DNA of 64,000 bases, taken from NCBI RefSeq assembly GCF_003351785.1, contig NZ_CP031230.1, forward strand, positions 1,670,001 through 1,734,000. Direction: 5' to 3'. Made by a program: the position numbers and the translations under genes. This stretch comes from Sporosarcina sp. PTS2304. Lineage in GTDB: Bacteria > Bacillota > Bacilli > Bacillales_A > Planococcaceae. Of the stretch, positions 56,526 through 64,000 are shown one piece after another. Position 1 is the stretch's first letter. Every line of letters begins with the position of its first letter. Under the pieces are notes generated by a model. That model did no database searches. It was given only the letters and a program-made list of their open reading frames with translations, and was not told where the DNA came from.

Positions 56526-56556
56526 CGATAAAAAACCGATAGCTACAATAGCTACC
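56526..56556 (-). terminator. met operon terminator
   Basis: ACCGGTAGCT and AGCTATCGGT pair, followed by six Ts on the minus strand, 13 bp after the metQ stop. Confidence 0.85.
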
Positions 56557-56568
56557 GGTCGTTACATC

Positions 56569-57402
56569 TTATTTTACTGGAACAACCGCTCCAGGCCATT
56601 CTTCCTCAATGAAATCTTGAATCTCTTTGGAAGTTAATACTTCGACTAACGTTGTAATTGCATCGCTAGTTTCATTGCCTTTCTTCACAGCTATTACATT
56701 GAGATATGGAGATTCTTGATTTTCCAATGCGATAGATTCTTCTTTTGGATTCAACCCAGCATCAATCGCGAAGTTAGAGTTGATCAATAACGCATCGCCT
56801 TCATCGTTATTATACAGTTGAGGCATTAATGCTGCTTCATAATTCGCATCAAACTTCAAGTTCTTAGGGTTTTCTACGATATCTGACACTTCAGCCTTCA
56901 CTTTTTCCACACCATCTGCCAGCTTGATCAGCCCTTTTTCTTCCAGCATCGCAAGTACCCGACCGTGATCTGCTACAGAGTTACTAATTAAAATCGTCGC
57001 ACCTTCTGGTAATTCTTCCAATGAATCATATTTCTTAGAATACACACCGATTGGCTCAATGTGAATTGCGCCCGCATTGACAAAATCATAACCAAAATCG
57101 GCAATTTGACTTTCTAAGTACGGAATATGTTGGAAGTAGTTTGCATCCAATGCGCCCTCGTCTAAATCTTTATTTGGTAATACGTAATCTGTGTAACTTT
57201 CAATTTTCAAATCAATGCCTTTTTCAGCTAATAAAGGCTTCGCTTGTTCTAAAATAACTGCGTGTGGCGTGTTTGAAGCACCTACTGTTAACGTTGTTTT
57301 CTCATCCGCGCCTTCGTCCTTTGTGTTATCGTCTTTCGTTCCGCACGCTGCAAGTGCTAGCACAAGAACTGCTGCGAATAAACTAAATAAAAATTTCTTC
57401 AT
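56569..57402 (-). CDS. metQ: Methionine ABC transporter, binding lipoprotein
   Basis: A 277-residue NlpA/MetQ lipoprotein with signal peptide and lipobox LALAACG (cleavage before C19), then the binding core with TVGASNTPHA, EGALDANYFQHIPYL and EAALMPQLYNNDEGDALLIN. It captures methionine outside the membrane and passes it to MetP. The ATG at 57402 follows GGGAGAAA. Confidence 0.95.
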   Translation of the reverse strand: MKKFLFSLFAAVLVLALAACGTKDDNTKDEGADEKTTLTVGASNTPHAVILEQAKPLLAEKGIDLKIESYTDYVLPNKDLDEGALDANYFQHIPYLESQIADFGYDFVNAGAIHIEPIGVYSKKYDSLEELPEGATILISNSVADHGRVLAMLEEKGLIKLADGVEKVKAEVSDIVENPKNLKFDANYEAALMPQLYNNDEGDALLINSNFAIDAGLNPKEESIALENQESPYLNVIAVKKGNETSDAITTLVEVLTSKEIQDFIEEEWPGAVVPVK

Positions 57403-57468
57403 GTTCACATTTCTCCCTTTTCCATGATGGAATCTTTTTATGGTTAACAGGTTTCCCTGAAAATCCTA

Positions 57469-58137
57469 TTATCGCTTGTCCAAACGTCTTACGAGTAAAT
57501 CTCCAATGAACTGAATGATAAATACGATAAGTAACACTAAGATTGTCGCCATCATCGTAACATCTTCACGACTGCGTTGGAACCCCTCAAGGTACGCGAG
57601 CGTTCCGAGTCCACCGGCGCCGATCACTCCTGCCATTGCCGTATAGCCGACAAGCGCAATAGAAGTAACGGTAATCCCTGACACTAATGCCGGCATTGAT
57701 TCAGGTAATAATACTTTAAAGATAATCGTGGATGTACGCGCTCCCATCGACCGAGCTGCCTCAATTACACCTTTGTCTATTTCTTGTAACGCAATCAACA
57801 CCATACGTCCGTAAAATGGAGCAGCACCTATAATTAATGCAGGCAACGCAGCGTTTGGTCCACGCATGCTATCGAACATAAGTTTAGTCAGAGGAATCAA
57901 TAAAATGATTAAAATGATAAACGGGATCGATCTAAATATATTTACAAATGCTCCTGTTATGACATTCGTTAGTTTATTTGCCCATAATTGGCCTGGACTT
58001 GTTAAAAATAGCAGCAAACCGAGTGCGATACCAAAAACAAATGTAAAAAATGTTGAATAAGCTGACATGTAAAGCGTTTCACCTGTTGCGATCCACATCT
58101 TTTCCCAATTTACGTTCGGGAACCATTGCTCAATCAT
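57469..58137 (-). CDS. metP: Methionine ABC transporter, permease
   Basis: A 222-residue permease with five or six membrane helices and the EAA loop EAARSMGARTSTIIFKVLLP (about 136-155). It forms the channel with MetN and MetQ. Its ATG overlaps the metN stop by 8 bp. Confidence 0.94.
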   Translation of the reverse strand: MIEQWFPNVNWEKMWIATGETLYMSAYSTFFTFVFGIALGLLLFLTSPGQLWANKLTNVITGAFVNIFRSIPFIILIILLIPLTKLMFDSMRGPNAALPALIIGAAPFYGRMVLIALQEIDKGVIEAARSMGARTSTIIFKVLLPESMPALVSGITVTSIALVGYTAMAGVIGAGGLGTLAYLEGFQRSREDVTMMATILVLLIVFIIQFIGDLLVRRLDKR

Positions 58138-59155
58138 TCATTAGCACCTCCGTCTTTACTTCATTGGCATGTAAAAACGAAATAGCTTCGTCAATGACTG
58201 CTGAATCTCCTACTAATTGCAAGACTAGTGTGCCGTATGCTCCATCGCGCGTAGTCGAAATATTCCCTTGCACTATATTGACATCAATCGGGAACTTACG
58301 AATTAACTCAGCTAACACGGGCTGCTCGGTACGCTCGCCGATAAATGCTAATTTAACTAATTTCCCTTGCGGAGATTCTTCCTGTAAATGTGCCATAGCA
58401 GCGTCCGTGTCTGCTGTATCCGTCACTTGCGAGATAAAACGTTTAGTAATATCTGCTTGTGGCGACTGAAACACATCGAGTACGTTGCCCATTTCTACTA
58501 CTTTCCCTACTTCCATTACTGCTACACGGTGACAAATTTTGCGGATTACATGCATTTCATGTGTAATGAGTACAATCGTTAGACCTAAACGTTCATTAAT
58601 GTCTGTTAATAAATCCAATATGGCATTCGTTGTCTCGGGATCAAGTGCCGAAGTCGCTTCATCGCACAGTAAAACTTCAGGATCATTTGCAAGTGCACGT
58701 GCAATACCAACACGCTGTTTCTGTCCGCCTGATAATTGTGCTGGATAGGCTTTTTCACGACCTGTTAAGCCAACAAGATCAATCAATTCTTTCACTTTAC
58801 GTTTGCGTTCGGACTTTTTCACGCCAGCAATTTCAAGTGGGAAAGCGATATTATCTTCTACAGTTCGCGACCATAGTAAATTAAAGTGCTGGAAAATCAT
58901 GCTGATCTTCTGACGAGCATTTCGCAGACTTGTACCTGAAAGTGTTGTCATTTCTTGCCCGTGAATTATAATACTGCCAGAAGTCGGTTGTTCCAGACCA
59001 TTTAGCAATCGGATCAAGGTACTTTTCCCTGCTCCACTATAGCCGATGATGCCGAAAATTTCTCCTTCTTGGATGGTCATTGTTACGTCATCGACTGCAA
59101 CAATTTCTGAACGGTTCAATTGGAATCTTTTATGAACGTTTGTTAGTTGAATCAT
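58130..59155 (-). CDS. metN: Methionine ABC transporter, ATPase
   Basis: A 341-residue ABC ATPase: Walker A GYSGAGKST (about 38-46), signature LSGGQKQRVGIARAL, Walker B VLLCDEATSALDP, and a C-terminal NIL domain (about 265-341) that binds methionine for feedback. The ATG at 59155 follows AGGGCGGTG. First gene of metNPQ, behind a SAM riboswitch and 280 bp of structured repeats. Confidence 0.95.
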   Translation of the reverse strand: MIQLTNVHKRFQLNRSEIVAVDDVTMTIQEGEIFGIIGYSGAGKSTLIRLLNGLEQPTSGSIIIHGQEMTTLSGTSLRNARQKISMIFQHFNLLWSRTVEDNIAFPLEIAGVKKSERKRKVKELIDLVGLTGREKAYPAQLSGGQKQRVGIARALANDPEVLLCDEATSALDPETTNAILDLLTDINERLGLTIVLITHEMHVIRKICHRVAVMEVGKVVEMGNVLDVFQSPQADITKRFISQVTDTADTDAAMAHLQEESPQGKLVKLAFIGERTEQPVLAELIRKFPIDVNIVQGNISTTRDGAYGTLVLQLVGDSAVIDEAISFLHANEVKTEVLMND

Positions 59156-59206
59156 TTTCTGCACCGCCCTATTCAATCTATTTCTTTGTAATTGTATTTC
59201 CTTTAG

Positions 59207-59486
59207 TGCCTGTCGAGCCTTGACGGCGCATTTCGCTTTTGGTTCATCTAGCTGTATGCGCCAGGCTCTCGGGTCGTTTCAGACTTTACAAAAAGGCAAA
59301 TGGCGCCTTTGTTGAAAGTCTTCCAACGCCTGTCGAGCCTTGATGGCGCATTTCGCTTTTGGTTCATCTAGCTGTATGCGCCAGGCTCTCGGGTCACTTC
59401 GATCTTTTCGAAAAGGTGCAAACGACGCACCTGTTCGATAAGTTCTCCAGTGCCTGTCGAGCCTTGATGGCGCATTTCGCTTTTGG
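59207..59486. repeat. Two and a third tandem 120-bp hairpin elements in the metN leader
   Basis: Full units at 59241-59360 and 59361-59486 plus a partial one (59207-59240). The conserved outer stem is GCGCC/GGCGC and AGGCTC/GAGCCT, with TGAT as a one-sided bulge between them, and the 3' arm reads CCTGTCGAGCCTTGATGG. The inner hairpin differs: AGACTTT...AAAGTCT with AAGGC/GCCTT in the first, CTTTTCGAA...TTCGATAAG with AGGTGC/GCACCT in the second. Confidence 0.88.
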
Positions 59487-59487
59487 A

Positions 59488-59523
59488 ATAAAAAGACCTT
59501 TCTGCAGGCGAGCAGAAAGGTCT
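59488..59523 (-). terminator. SAM riboswitch terminator
   Basis: AGACCTTTCTGC and GCAGAAAGGTCT form a perfect 12-bp stem followed by a T run on the minus strand. It is the expected expression platform. Confidence 0.9.
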
Positions 59524-59553
59524 AACGTATCAAATAGTATGTACGCTCCATTT

Positions 59554-59659
59554 CTCTCATCTGTCAAAGCGAATTGCTCTGAGTGAATTGGCACCACTTC
59601 ACGTATGTGATGGTTGCCGGGCTTCGTAGGGCACTTCCCTCCACCGCTCGTTATAAGAG
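59554..59659 (-). ncRNA. SAM-I riboswitch (S-box)
   Basis: On the minus strand: P1 arms CTCTTAT (59653-59659) and ATGAGAG (59554-59560), AGCGGTGGAGGGA, GCCCTACGAAGCCCGGCAACC and GGTGCCAATTC in the S-box order, then a terminator. High SAM should stop transcription before metNPQ. Confidence 0.95.
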
Positions 59660-59710
59660 TTTCGATATTCAATTGATTGTACTACTTATACCACACTTCT
59701 AATTCTAGTG

Positions 59711-60010
59711 TCAACTGAGTTTCTCGAGTAAATAAGGAACGGATTGAAAGGCGTATATTTTCTCTGTCGGTTGTCCTTTGCGATGAACAATCAAACAGGG
59801 GACGCTTTCGATTTCATATTCTACAGCTACCTCTTGAACATAATTAAGATCTGCTTTGCCAACGGGTAAATCAGGACGCATCGCTTCGATTACGGTTAAC
59901 ATTTTAGAGGCAACAGCACATGTTCCACACATGGGTGTGTACAAATAAAAAGCGGCGAGTGGTTCTGCAGCCTGTTCACGTTTCCACATTTCATTTGTCC
60001 AATTATTCAT
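59711..60010 (-). CDS. yusE: Thioredoxin-like protein (YusE)
   Basis: A 99-residue thioredoxin-fold protein with active site PMCGTCAVA (about 26-34) and cis-proline ESVPCLIVH (about 68-76). It likely reduces disulfides in the cytosol. The ATG at 60010 lies behind AGGTGG and overlaps the yusF 3' end by 8 bp, so it is coupled. Confidence 0.88.
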   Translation of the reverse strand: MNNWTNEMWKREQAAEPLAAFYLYTPMCGTCAVASKMLTVIEAMRPDLPVGKADLNYVQEVAVEYEIESVPCLIVHRKGQPTEKIYAFQSVPYLLEKLS

Positions 60011-60356
60011 TCGTTCCACCTGCCAAATATTTAGAATGTACTTTGAAATTAGCGGCGACTAGTACATTGGCCAATACTTTGTTTGGAGTCGTTTCCACTT
60101 CACGGTAGAGACGATCTGTATATAAATGCGTTGCTTCGGGATAAAGCTGTTTGAATAATTTACGGATGGATTCCCCTGAATTATCTGCATCCATGAAAAC
60201 AAAAAGGTCATAGTTCTCATAAGGATCCAGTAATTCTTCGATATGATAGGAGCTGATCGTTCCATTCGTGCAAATGATTTCAACTGGCTCCGCTAATAAA
60301 GGTAGCAATCGTTTACGATCGGAACCACCTTCCACAATGAGTACTTTCGGATCCAT
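60003..60356 (-). CDS. yusF: Toprim-domain protein (YusF)
   Basis: A 117-residue protein that is essentially one Toprim domain: glutamate in LIVEGGSDRKR (6-16) and the DxD-type acid pair in FVFMDADNSGES (about 52-63). Toprim domains occur in primases, topoisomerases and RNase M5-like nucleases; here a small nuclease or ligand-binding role is possible. A GGAGGAAAC site precedes the ATG. Confidence 0.85.
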   Translation of the reverse strand: MDPKVLIVEGGSDRKRLLPLLAEPVEIICTNGTISSYHIEELLDPYENYDLFVFMDADNSGESIRKLFKQLYPEATHLYTDRLYREVETTPNKVLANVLVAANFKVHSKYLAGGTNE

Positions 60357-60378
60357 CCAGTTTCCTCCTACAGTATAA

Positions 60379-60408
60379 AAAAAGCGCTGAATCGTTCCAG
60401 CGCTTTTC
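60379..60408 (-). terminator. gcvH terminator
   Basis: AAAAGCGCTG and CAGCGCTTTTT pair on the minus strand just after the gcvH stop. Confidence 0.85.
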
Positions 60409-60416
60409 TGATTTTC

Positions 60417-60800
60417 TTATTCGCCAGCTGTCATTTCTTCGTATTGCTCTGCTGTCATCAATGCATCTAGCTCAGCTTTGTCTTCGATTTCCACAACGAC
60501 CATCCAAGCACCTTCGTACGGAGATTCGTTTACAAGCTCTGGACTGTCTTCAAGCTCTTCGTTCACTTCTACTACTTTACCTGTTAATGGAGCGTACAAT
60601 TCAGAAACAGTTTTTACTGATTCAACGCTACCGAAAGGCTCGTCTGATTTCAATTGATCGCCTACTTGCGGCAATTCAACGAATACAATATCCCCTAGTT
60701 CAGACTGTGCGAAATGTGTGATGCCGATACGGTATTTACCGTCTTCCTCTTTTACCCATTCGTGCTCTTCTGAATAACGCAATTCTTTTGGTGTGCTCAT
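60417..60800 (-). CDS. gcvH: Glycine cleavage system H protein
   Basis: A 127-residue lipoyl-carrier protein. The lipoylated lysine is K64 in [33 protein letters not shown] is the family N-terminal block. It shuttles aminomethyl groups in glycine cleavage and in Bacilli serves as lipoate relay to other enzymes. It depends on LipA. TGGAGGTAA precedes the ATG. The other gcv genes are not nearby, as in B. subtilis. Confidence 0.95.
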   Translation of the reverse strand: MSTPKELRYSEEHEWVKEEDGKYRIGITHFAQSELGDIVFVELPQVGDQLKSDEPFGSVESVKTVSELYAPLTGKVVEVNEELEDSPELVNESPYEGAWMVVVEIEDKAELDALMTAEQYEEMTAGE

Positions 60801-60877
60801 GTCTTTACCTCCAAAAATATAATAGTTTGTCTATAGTTAGTTTGCCATAGTTCCTACTGAAAGACAAGAATCTATGT

Positions 60878-61237
60878 TCACTTCTGCCATGTTTCTGAAA
60901 ATGTTCCTTCATTAAATCCTACAGTAACCTTTTGACCATCCGAAACGATAGGGCGTTTAATGAGCATTCCATCAGATGCGAGCAGTGCGATTTTTTCTTC
61001 GTCTGTCATAGTAGGTAGCTTATCCTTTAATTGGAGTTCTCGATATTTCATGCCGCTTGTGTTAAAAAACTTTTTCATTTCAAGTCCCGAATGATCAATG
61101 AGTGTGCGCAAAGTATTTTCACTTGGAGGTTGTTCCGCTATATTCACTTCTTCAAATGAAAAACCTTCATTCTCCAGCCACTTCTTTGCTTTACGGCAAG
61201 TGCCGCATTTTGGATAGCCGTAATATGTAATTGTCAT
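60878..61237 (-). CDS. yusI: ArsC/Spx-family protein (YusI)
   Basis: A 119-residue protein of the Spx/arsenate reductase family, with CGTCRKAKKWL (11-21) holding a CxxC redox pair and LIKRPIVSDG (about 92-101). It may act as a thiol reductase; Spx-like RNA polymerase binding is less likely because it resembles the YusI group. GGGGGAC precedes the ATG. Confidence 0.87.
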   Translation of the reverse strand: MTITYYGYPKCGTCRKAKKWLENEGFSFEEVNIAEQPPSENTLRTLIDHSGLEMKKFFNTSGMKYRELQLKDKLPTMTDEEKIALLASDGMLIKRPIVSDGQKVTVGFNEGTFSETWQK

Positions 61238-61302
61238 AATGGTCAGTCCCCCTTTTTTTCAGTATAGCAAATAACTGAATTCCGTGGTAACTTTGTGAGC
61301 TT

Positions 61303-61386
61303 GCAATAAGTGTGGTGCGATGTCTATGAGCGCACGGACGTGATCTATGAGCGGAACGAACATGTCTATGAGCGGAACAAACAAAA
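61303..61386 (+). repeat. 21-bp CTATGAGCG array, 3 cores
   Basis: Cores at 61324, 61345 and 61366, exactly 21 bp apart, with spacers CACGGACGTGAT, GAACGAACATGT and GAACAAAC. It lies between yusI and the acyl-CoA dehydrogenase terminator. Confidence 0.9.
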
Positions 61387-61413
61387 AACGCCTCACAAAA
61401 AGAGGCGCTTTTC
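61384..61413 (-). terminator. Terminator of the acyl-CoA dehydrogenase operon
   Basis: AAAAGCGCCTC and GAGGCGTTTT pair on the minus strand, 14 bp after the stop. Confidence 0.85.
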
Positions 61414-61426
61414 CAATCTGTCTACA

Positions 61427-63199
61427 TTACACGATGTACTTTTCAGCTTCAATCAATTTCTCGGCTGCTTCGCGCTTTTTCGCGATGAGATTGTATGGGT
61501 TATTGCGAGTAAGTTTACGCAACGCGGAGATCATCATGCGCTGGTTGTCGCCGTCTACAGAAGCTAATAGTGTTTCTTTTGCTGCTGCTTCGATACGTCC
61601 GAACGCTTCTTGACAGAAAATTTGAGTGTACAATAGTTTTTGGTTTTCTTTTTCTTCACCATTTTTCAAAATAGCTTTCTCTGTACGTAGCAAAGCAGAT
61701 TCCATTCCAAAAATATCGTTTGCGATATCTGCGATGTTGACTAAAATTTCTTGCTCTTGATCCAGCTTTGTACCGTAACGTTGCGCTGCAAGGCCCGCCA
61801 CTAAGATACCGATCTTTTTCGCATTTTTCACAAGTACTTTCTCTTGGGCTAGTGCTTCATCACTTACTTCTTCAGGCATGAGCATCAGCAATTCTTCTTG
61901 CAATGCTTGTGCTTGCTGAAGTAACGGCAACTCGCCTTTCATTGCTTTTTTAAGGAATGTACCCGGTACGATCATGCGGTTAATTTCATTCGTCCCTTCG
62001 AAAATACGGTTAATTCGTGAGTCACGGTAAATTCTTTCTACTTCGTATTCTGCCATGAAGCCATATCCTCCATGGATTTGAACAGCTTCATCTGAAATAT
62101 AATCTAATACTTCAGAACCTACTACTTTGTTGATAGAACATTCTATAGCGTATTCCGCGATGGAAGCTGCTACTTTTGCGCCGTCTTTTTGCTCTTCAGT
62201 ACTCATAGCTGCATTGCGTTCTTCAAAATAACCGACCGTACGATAAATCAGACTCTCAGTTGCGTATAACATAGAAGCCATCGTACCGAATTTTTCTTTC
62301 GTTAGATTGAATGAAGAAATCGGCGTATCGAACTGTTTACGTTGATTCGCATATTTGATAGCTAATTCCAGCGCTCGTTTGGATCCACCTACTGTTCCGA
62401 CACCTAACTTGTAGCGACCGATATTCAAAATGTTAAATGCAATAATATGACCTCGGCCAATTTCACCTAACAAGTTTTCAACCGGTACTTCAGCATCTTC
62501 TAAAATTAATGTGCGCGTAGATGATGATTTAATCCCCATTTTCTTCTCTTCAGGACCTACTGAAACTCCCGGGAAGTCACGCTCGACGATGAACGCTGTG
62601 AACTTATCTCCATCCACTTTCGCATACACGACGAAGACATCCGCAAATGCTGAGTTCGTAATCCATTGCTTTTCACCGTTTAGTACATAATGTGTACCTT
62701 TTTCATTCAGTTTCGCAGTTGTTTTCGCACCTAATGCATCTGAACCTGAACTTGGCTCTGTCAAAGCATAAGCTGAAATTTTCGCGCCACTTGCAGAGTT
62801 TGGTAAATACTTCATCTTTTGCTCATGGTTTCCGAATAATACGATTGGTAATGTACCTATCCCGACGTGTGCACCGTGCGTAATAGAAAAGCCACCTGCT
62901 ACAGACAATTTTTCTGCAATTAATGCGGATGAAATTTTATCTAGACCAAGTCCTTCATATTCTTCCGGAACATCAGCCGCCAGCAATCCCAGATCTCCAG
63001 CTTTCTTTAATAAAGTGACCGAGTGTTCAAATTCATGGTTCTCCAACTTTTCGATTAACGGTGTCACATCATTTTTAACGTACTCTTCCGTTGTTTTAGC
63101 GATCATTTTCTGCTCATCTGTAAAATCCTCTGGTGTAAATACGCGTGTCGCGTCAAGATCCTCTGTTAAAAATGCTCCACCTTTTACGAATTCTGTCAT
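61427..63199 (-). CDS. Acyl-CoA dehydrogenase (FadE/YusJ-like)
   Basis: A 590-residue acyl-CoA dehydrogenase, longer than the basic 380-residue type through a C-terminal helical extension of about 190 residues, as in YusJ. Key blocks are ALTEPSSGSDALG (FAD/substrate), KQWITNSAFADVF, QIHGGYGFMAEY and IYRDSRINRIFEGTNEINR. It makes the first oxidation of acyl-CoA in beta-oxidation. The ATG at 63199 follows GGAGGGAAAG. It is 57 bp downstream of the thiolase gene. Confidence 0.93.
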   Translation of the reverse strand: MTEFVKGGAFLTEDLDATRVFTPEDFTDEQKMIAKTTEEYVKNDVTPLIEKLENHEFEHSVTLLKKAGDLGLLAADVPEEYEGLGLDKISSALIAEKLSVAGGFSITHGAHVGIGTLPIVLFGNHEQKMKYLPNSASGAKISAYALTEPSSGSDALGAKTTAKLNEKGTHYVLNGEKQWITNSAFADVFVVYAKVDGDKFTAFIVERDFPGVSVGPEEKKMGIKSSSTRTLILEDAEVPVENLLGEIGRGHIIAFNILNIGRYKLGVGTVGGSKRALELAIKYANQRKQFDTPISSFNLTKEKFGTMASMLYATESLIYRTVGYFEERNAAMSTEEQKDGAKVAASIAEYAIECSINKVVGSEVLDYISDEAVQIHGGYGFMAEYEVERIYRDSRINRIFEGTNEINRMIVPGTFLKKAMKGELPLLQQAQALQEELLMLMPEEVSDEALAQEKVLVKNAKKIGILVAGLAAQRYGTKLDQEQEILVNIADIANDIFGMESALLRTEKAILKNGEEKENQKLLYTQIFCQEAFGRIEAAAKETLLASVDGDNQRMMISALRKLTRNNPYNLIAKKREAAEKLIEAEKYIV

Positions 63200-63256
63200 A
63201 GTCTTTCCCTCCATAGCGTTAGTCATATCATTTCCCCCAGTTCCATATGTTTTTAT

Positions 63257-64000
63257 TTAGAGAACTTCAAATACCCCTGCTGCACCCATTCCGCCACCGA
63301 TGCACATCGTCACTACACCAAACTTTTTCCCTTGTCGTTTCAATTCATGAATTAATTTTAATGTCAAAACCGTTCCAGTCGCTCCGAGTGGATGACCTGT
63401 CGCAATCGCTCCACCGTTGACATTCACTTTGTCCATATCTAGTCCAAGTTCGCGAATAACGGCAAGTGATTGTGACGCGAATGCTTCATTGAGCTCCCAC
63501 AGATCAATATCTTCTAGCGATAAACCTGCTAGTTTCAATGCTTTAGGCACCGCTTCAATCGGCCCGATGCCCATGATTTCCGGAGGTACGCCGCCCACCG
63601 CAAATGAACGGAATTTTGCTAGCGGTTGTAAACCTCGTTGCGCAGCCACTTCTGAATCCATCACCAGCACTATTCCAGCGCCATCAGATGTTTGGGAGGC
63701 ATTTCCGGCAGTAACCGATCCTTTCGCCGCAAATGCTGGACGTAATTTTCCAAGCACTTCTGTCGTTGTGCCAGGACGTACCCCTTCATCCATTTCAAAT
63801 AATAACGTCTTTTCCTGGTATTTGCCTTGCTCATCGACGAAGCGTTTCGTCACTTCAACTGGTACAATTTCCTCTATAAACTTCTCTTCTTTAATTGCGG
63901 CTTCTGCGCGTTTATGCGATTCAACTGCGAACGCATCTTGGTCTTCCCGGGAAATTCCATACTTCTGCGCCACTTGTTCCGCTGTATGTCCCATTCCCAT
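63257..64000 (-). CDS. fadA: Acetyl-CoA acyltransferase (thiolase), 5' part outside the window
   Basis: The last 247 residues of a thiolase II. They contain [31 protein letters not shown] (catalytic histidine in GHP) and [18 protein letters not shown] (catalytic cysteine). It splits 3-ketoacyl-CoA to acetyl-CoA. The N-terminus with the nucleophilic cysteine lies beyond 64000. It precedes the acyl-CoA dehydrogenase on the same strand, as in the fadNAE (yusLKJ) operon of B. subtilis. Confidence 0.95.
   Translation of the reverse strand: MGMGHTAEQVAQKYGISREDQDAFAVESHKRAEAAIKEEKFIEEIVPVEVTKRFVDEQGKYQEKTLLFEMDEGVRPGTTTEVLGKLRPAFAAKGSVTAGNASQTSDGAGIVLVMDSEVAAQRGLQPLAKFRSFAVGGVPPEIMGIGPIEAVPKALKLAGLSLEDIDLWELNEAFASQSLAVIRELGLDMDKVNVNGGAIATGHPLGATGTVLTLKLIHELKRQGKKFGVVTMCIGGGMGAAGVFEVL

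Noticed and set aside
56293..56637. Open frames reading FYERNDT-type repeats
   Set aside because: Same explanation. The frame runs on through the met terminator into metQ on the opposite strand.
59394..59672. 92-codon ORF on the minus strand
   Set aside because: It covers the SAM riboswitch, its terminator and part of the repeat, with no SD.

Overview
The window looks like chromosomal DNA of a low-GC, spore-forming Firmicute of the Planococcaceae/Bacillaceae type, probably close to Sporosarcina. This is inferred from strong Shine-Dalgarno sites, SigA-like promoters, the first ~69 nt of a 16S rRNA gene at the left edge, spore-related genes (yunB, a Gly/Tyr-rich coat-like protein), and a gene order that resembles the yug-yuf-mrp-yui-yut-yun-suf(yur)-met/yus stretch of Bacillus subtilis. 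No database search was possible. Family names rest on motifs and context.

Layout. 1-460: 16S 5' end on the minus strand with its leader and a near-consensus promoter. 465-3736: EamA permease, MgtC-like protein, iron alcohol dehydrogenase, DUF378 protein. 3738-4306: decayed IS1182-type element. 4311-9947: arginine/proline catabolism (gudB, rocD, rocA) with a divergent regulator that resembles RocR but lacks the GAFTGA loop. 9984-16414: YugI, YugE, PpiB, an MFS pump, a class A PBP, YufK. 16596-22361: complete seven-gene mrp cation/proton antiporter operon. 22383-33870: coat-like protein, PepA, YuiD, YuiB, two NDH-2-like flavoproteins, Fe-S carriers, a set of small yut/yuz genes and lipA. 33900-35300: a gene-free hub of structured repeats, followed by an IS3-family element. 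36733-40456: an NSS transporter with its 43-residue MetS-type partner, and an NhaC-family transporter behind a lysine riboswitch. 40515-45669: YunB, YunD, YunE, YunF and a glutaredoxin/small membrane protein/rhodanese operon. 46929-52130: sufCDSUB. 52395-53576: dicarboxylate symporter. 53771-56278: complete IS66-family element with an 8-bp target duplication. 56569-59659: metNPQ under a SAM riboswitch. 59711-64000: YusE, YusF, GcvH, YusI, FadE-like and a partial FadA-like thiolase.

Functional themes are amino-acid uptake and catabolism under riboswitch control (lysine, SAM), Na+/H+ homeostasis (Mrp), Fe-S and lipoate assembly (Suf, A-type carrier, Nfu, LipA, GcvH), sulfur redox (glutaredoxin, rhodanese, TauE) and fatty-acid oxidation.

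The least explained content is intergenic. First, four loci carry arrays of a CTATGAGCG core repeated every ~21 bp (about two helical turns), some 49 sites in all. Second, eight hairpin elements share a 3' arm of the form CCTGT-stem-TGAT-stem. The stems change sequence between copies, mostly with compensating changes on the other arm, while the TGAT stays unpaired. This suggests selection or mechanistic recognition of a folded single strand.
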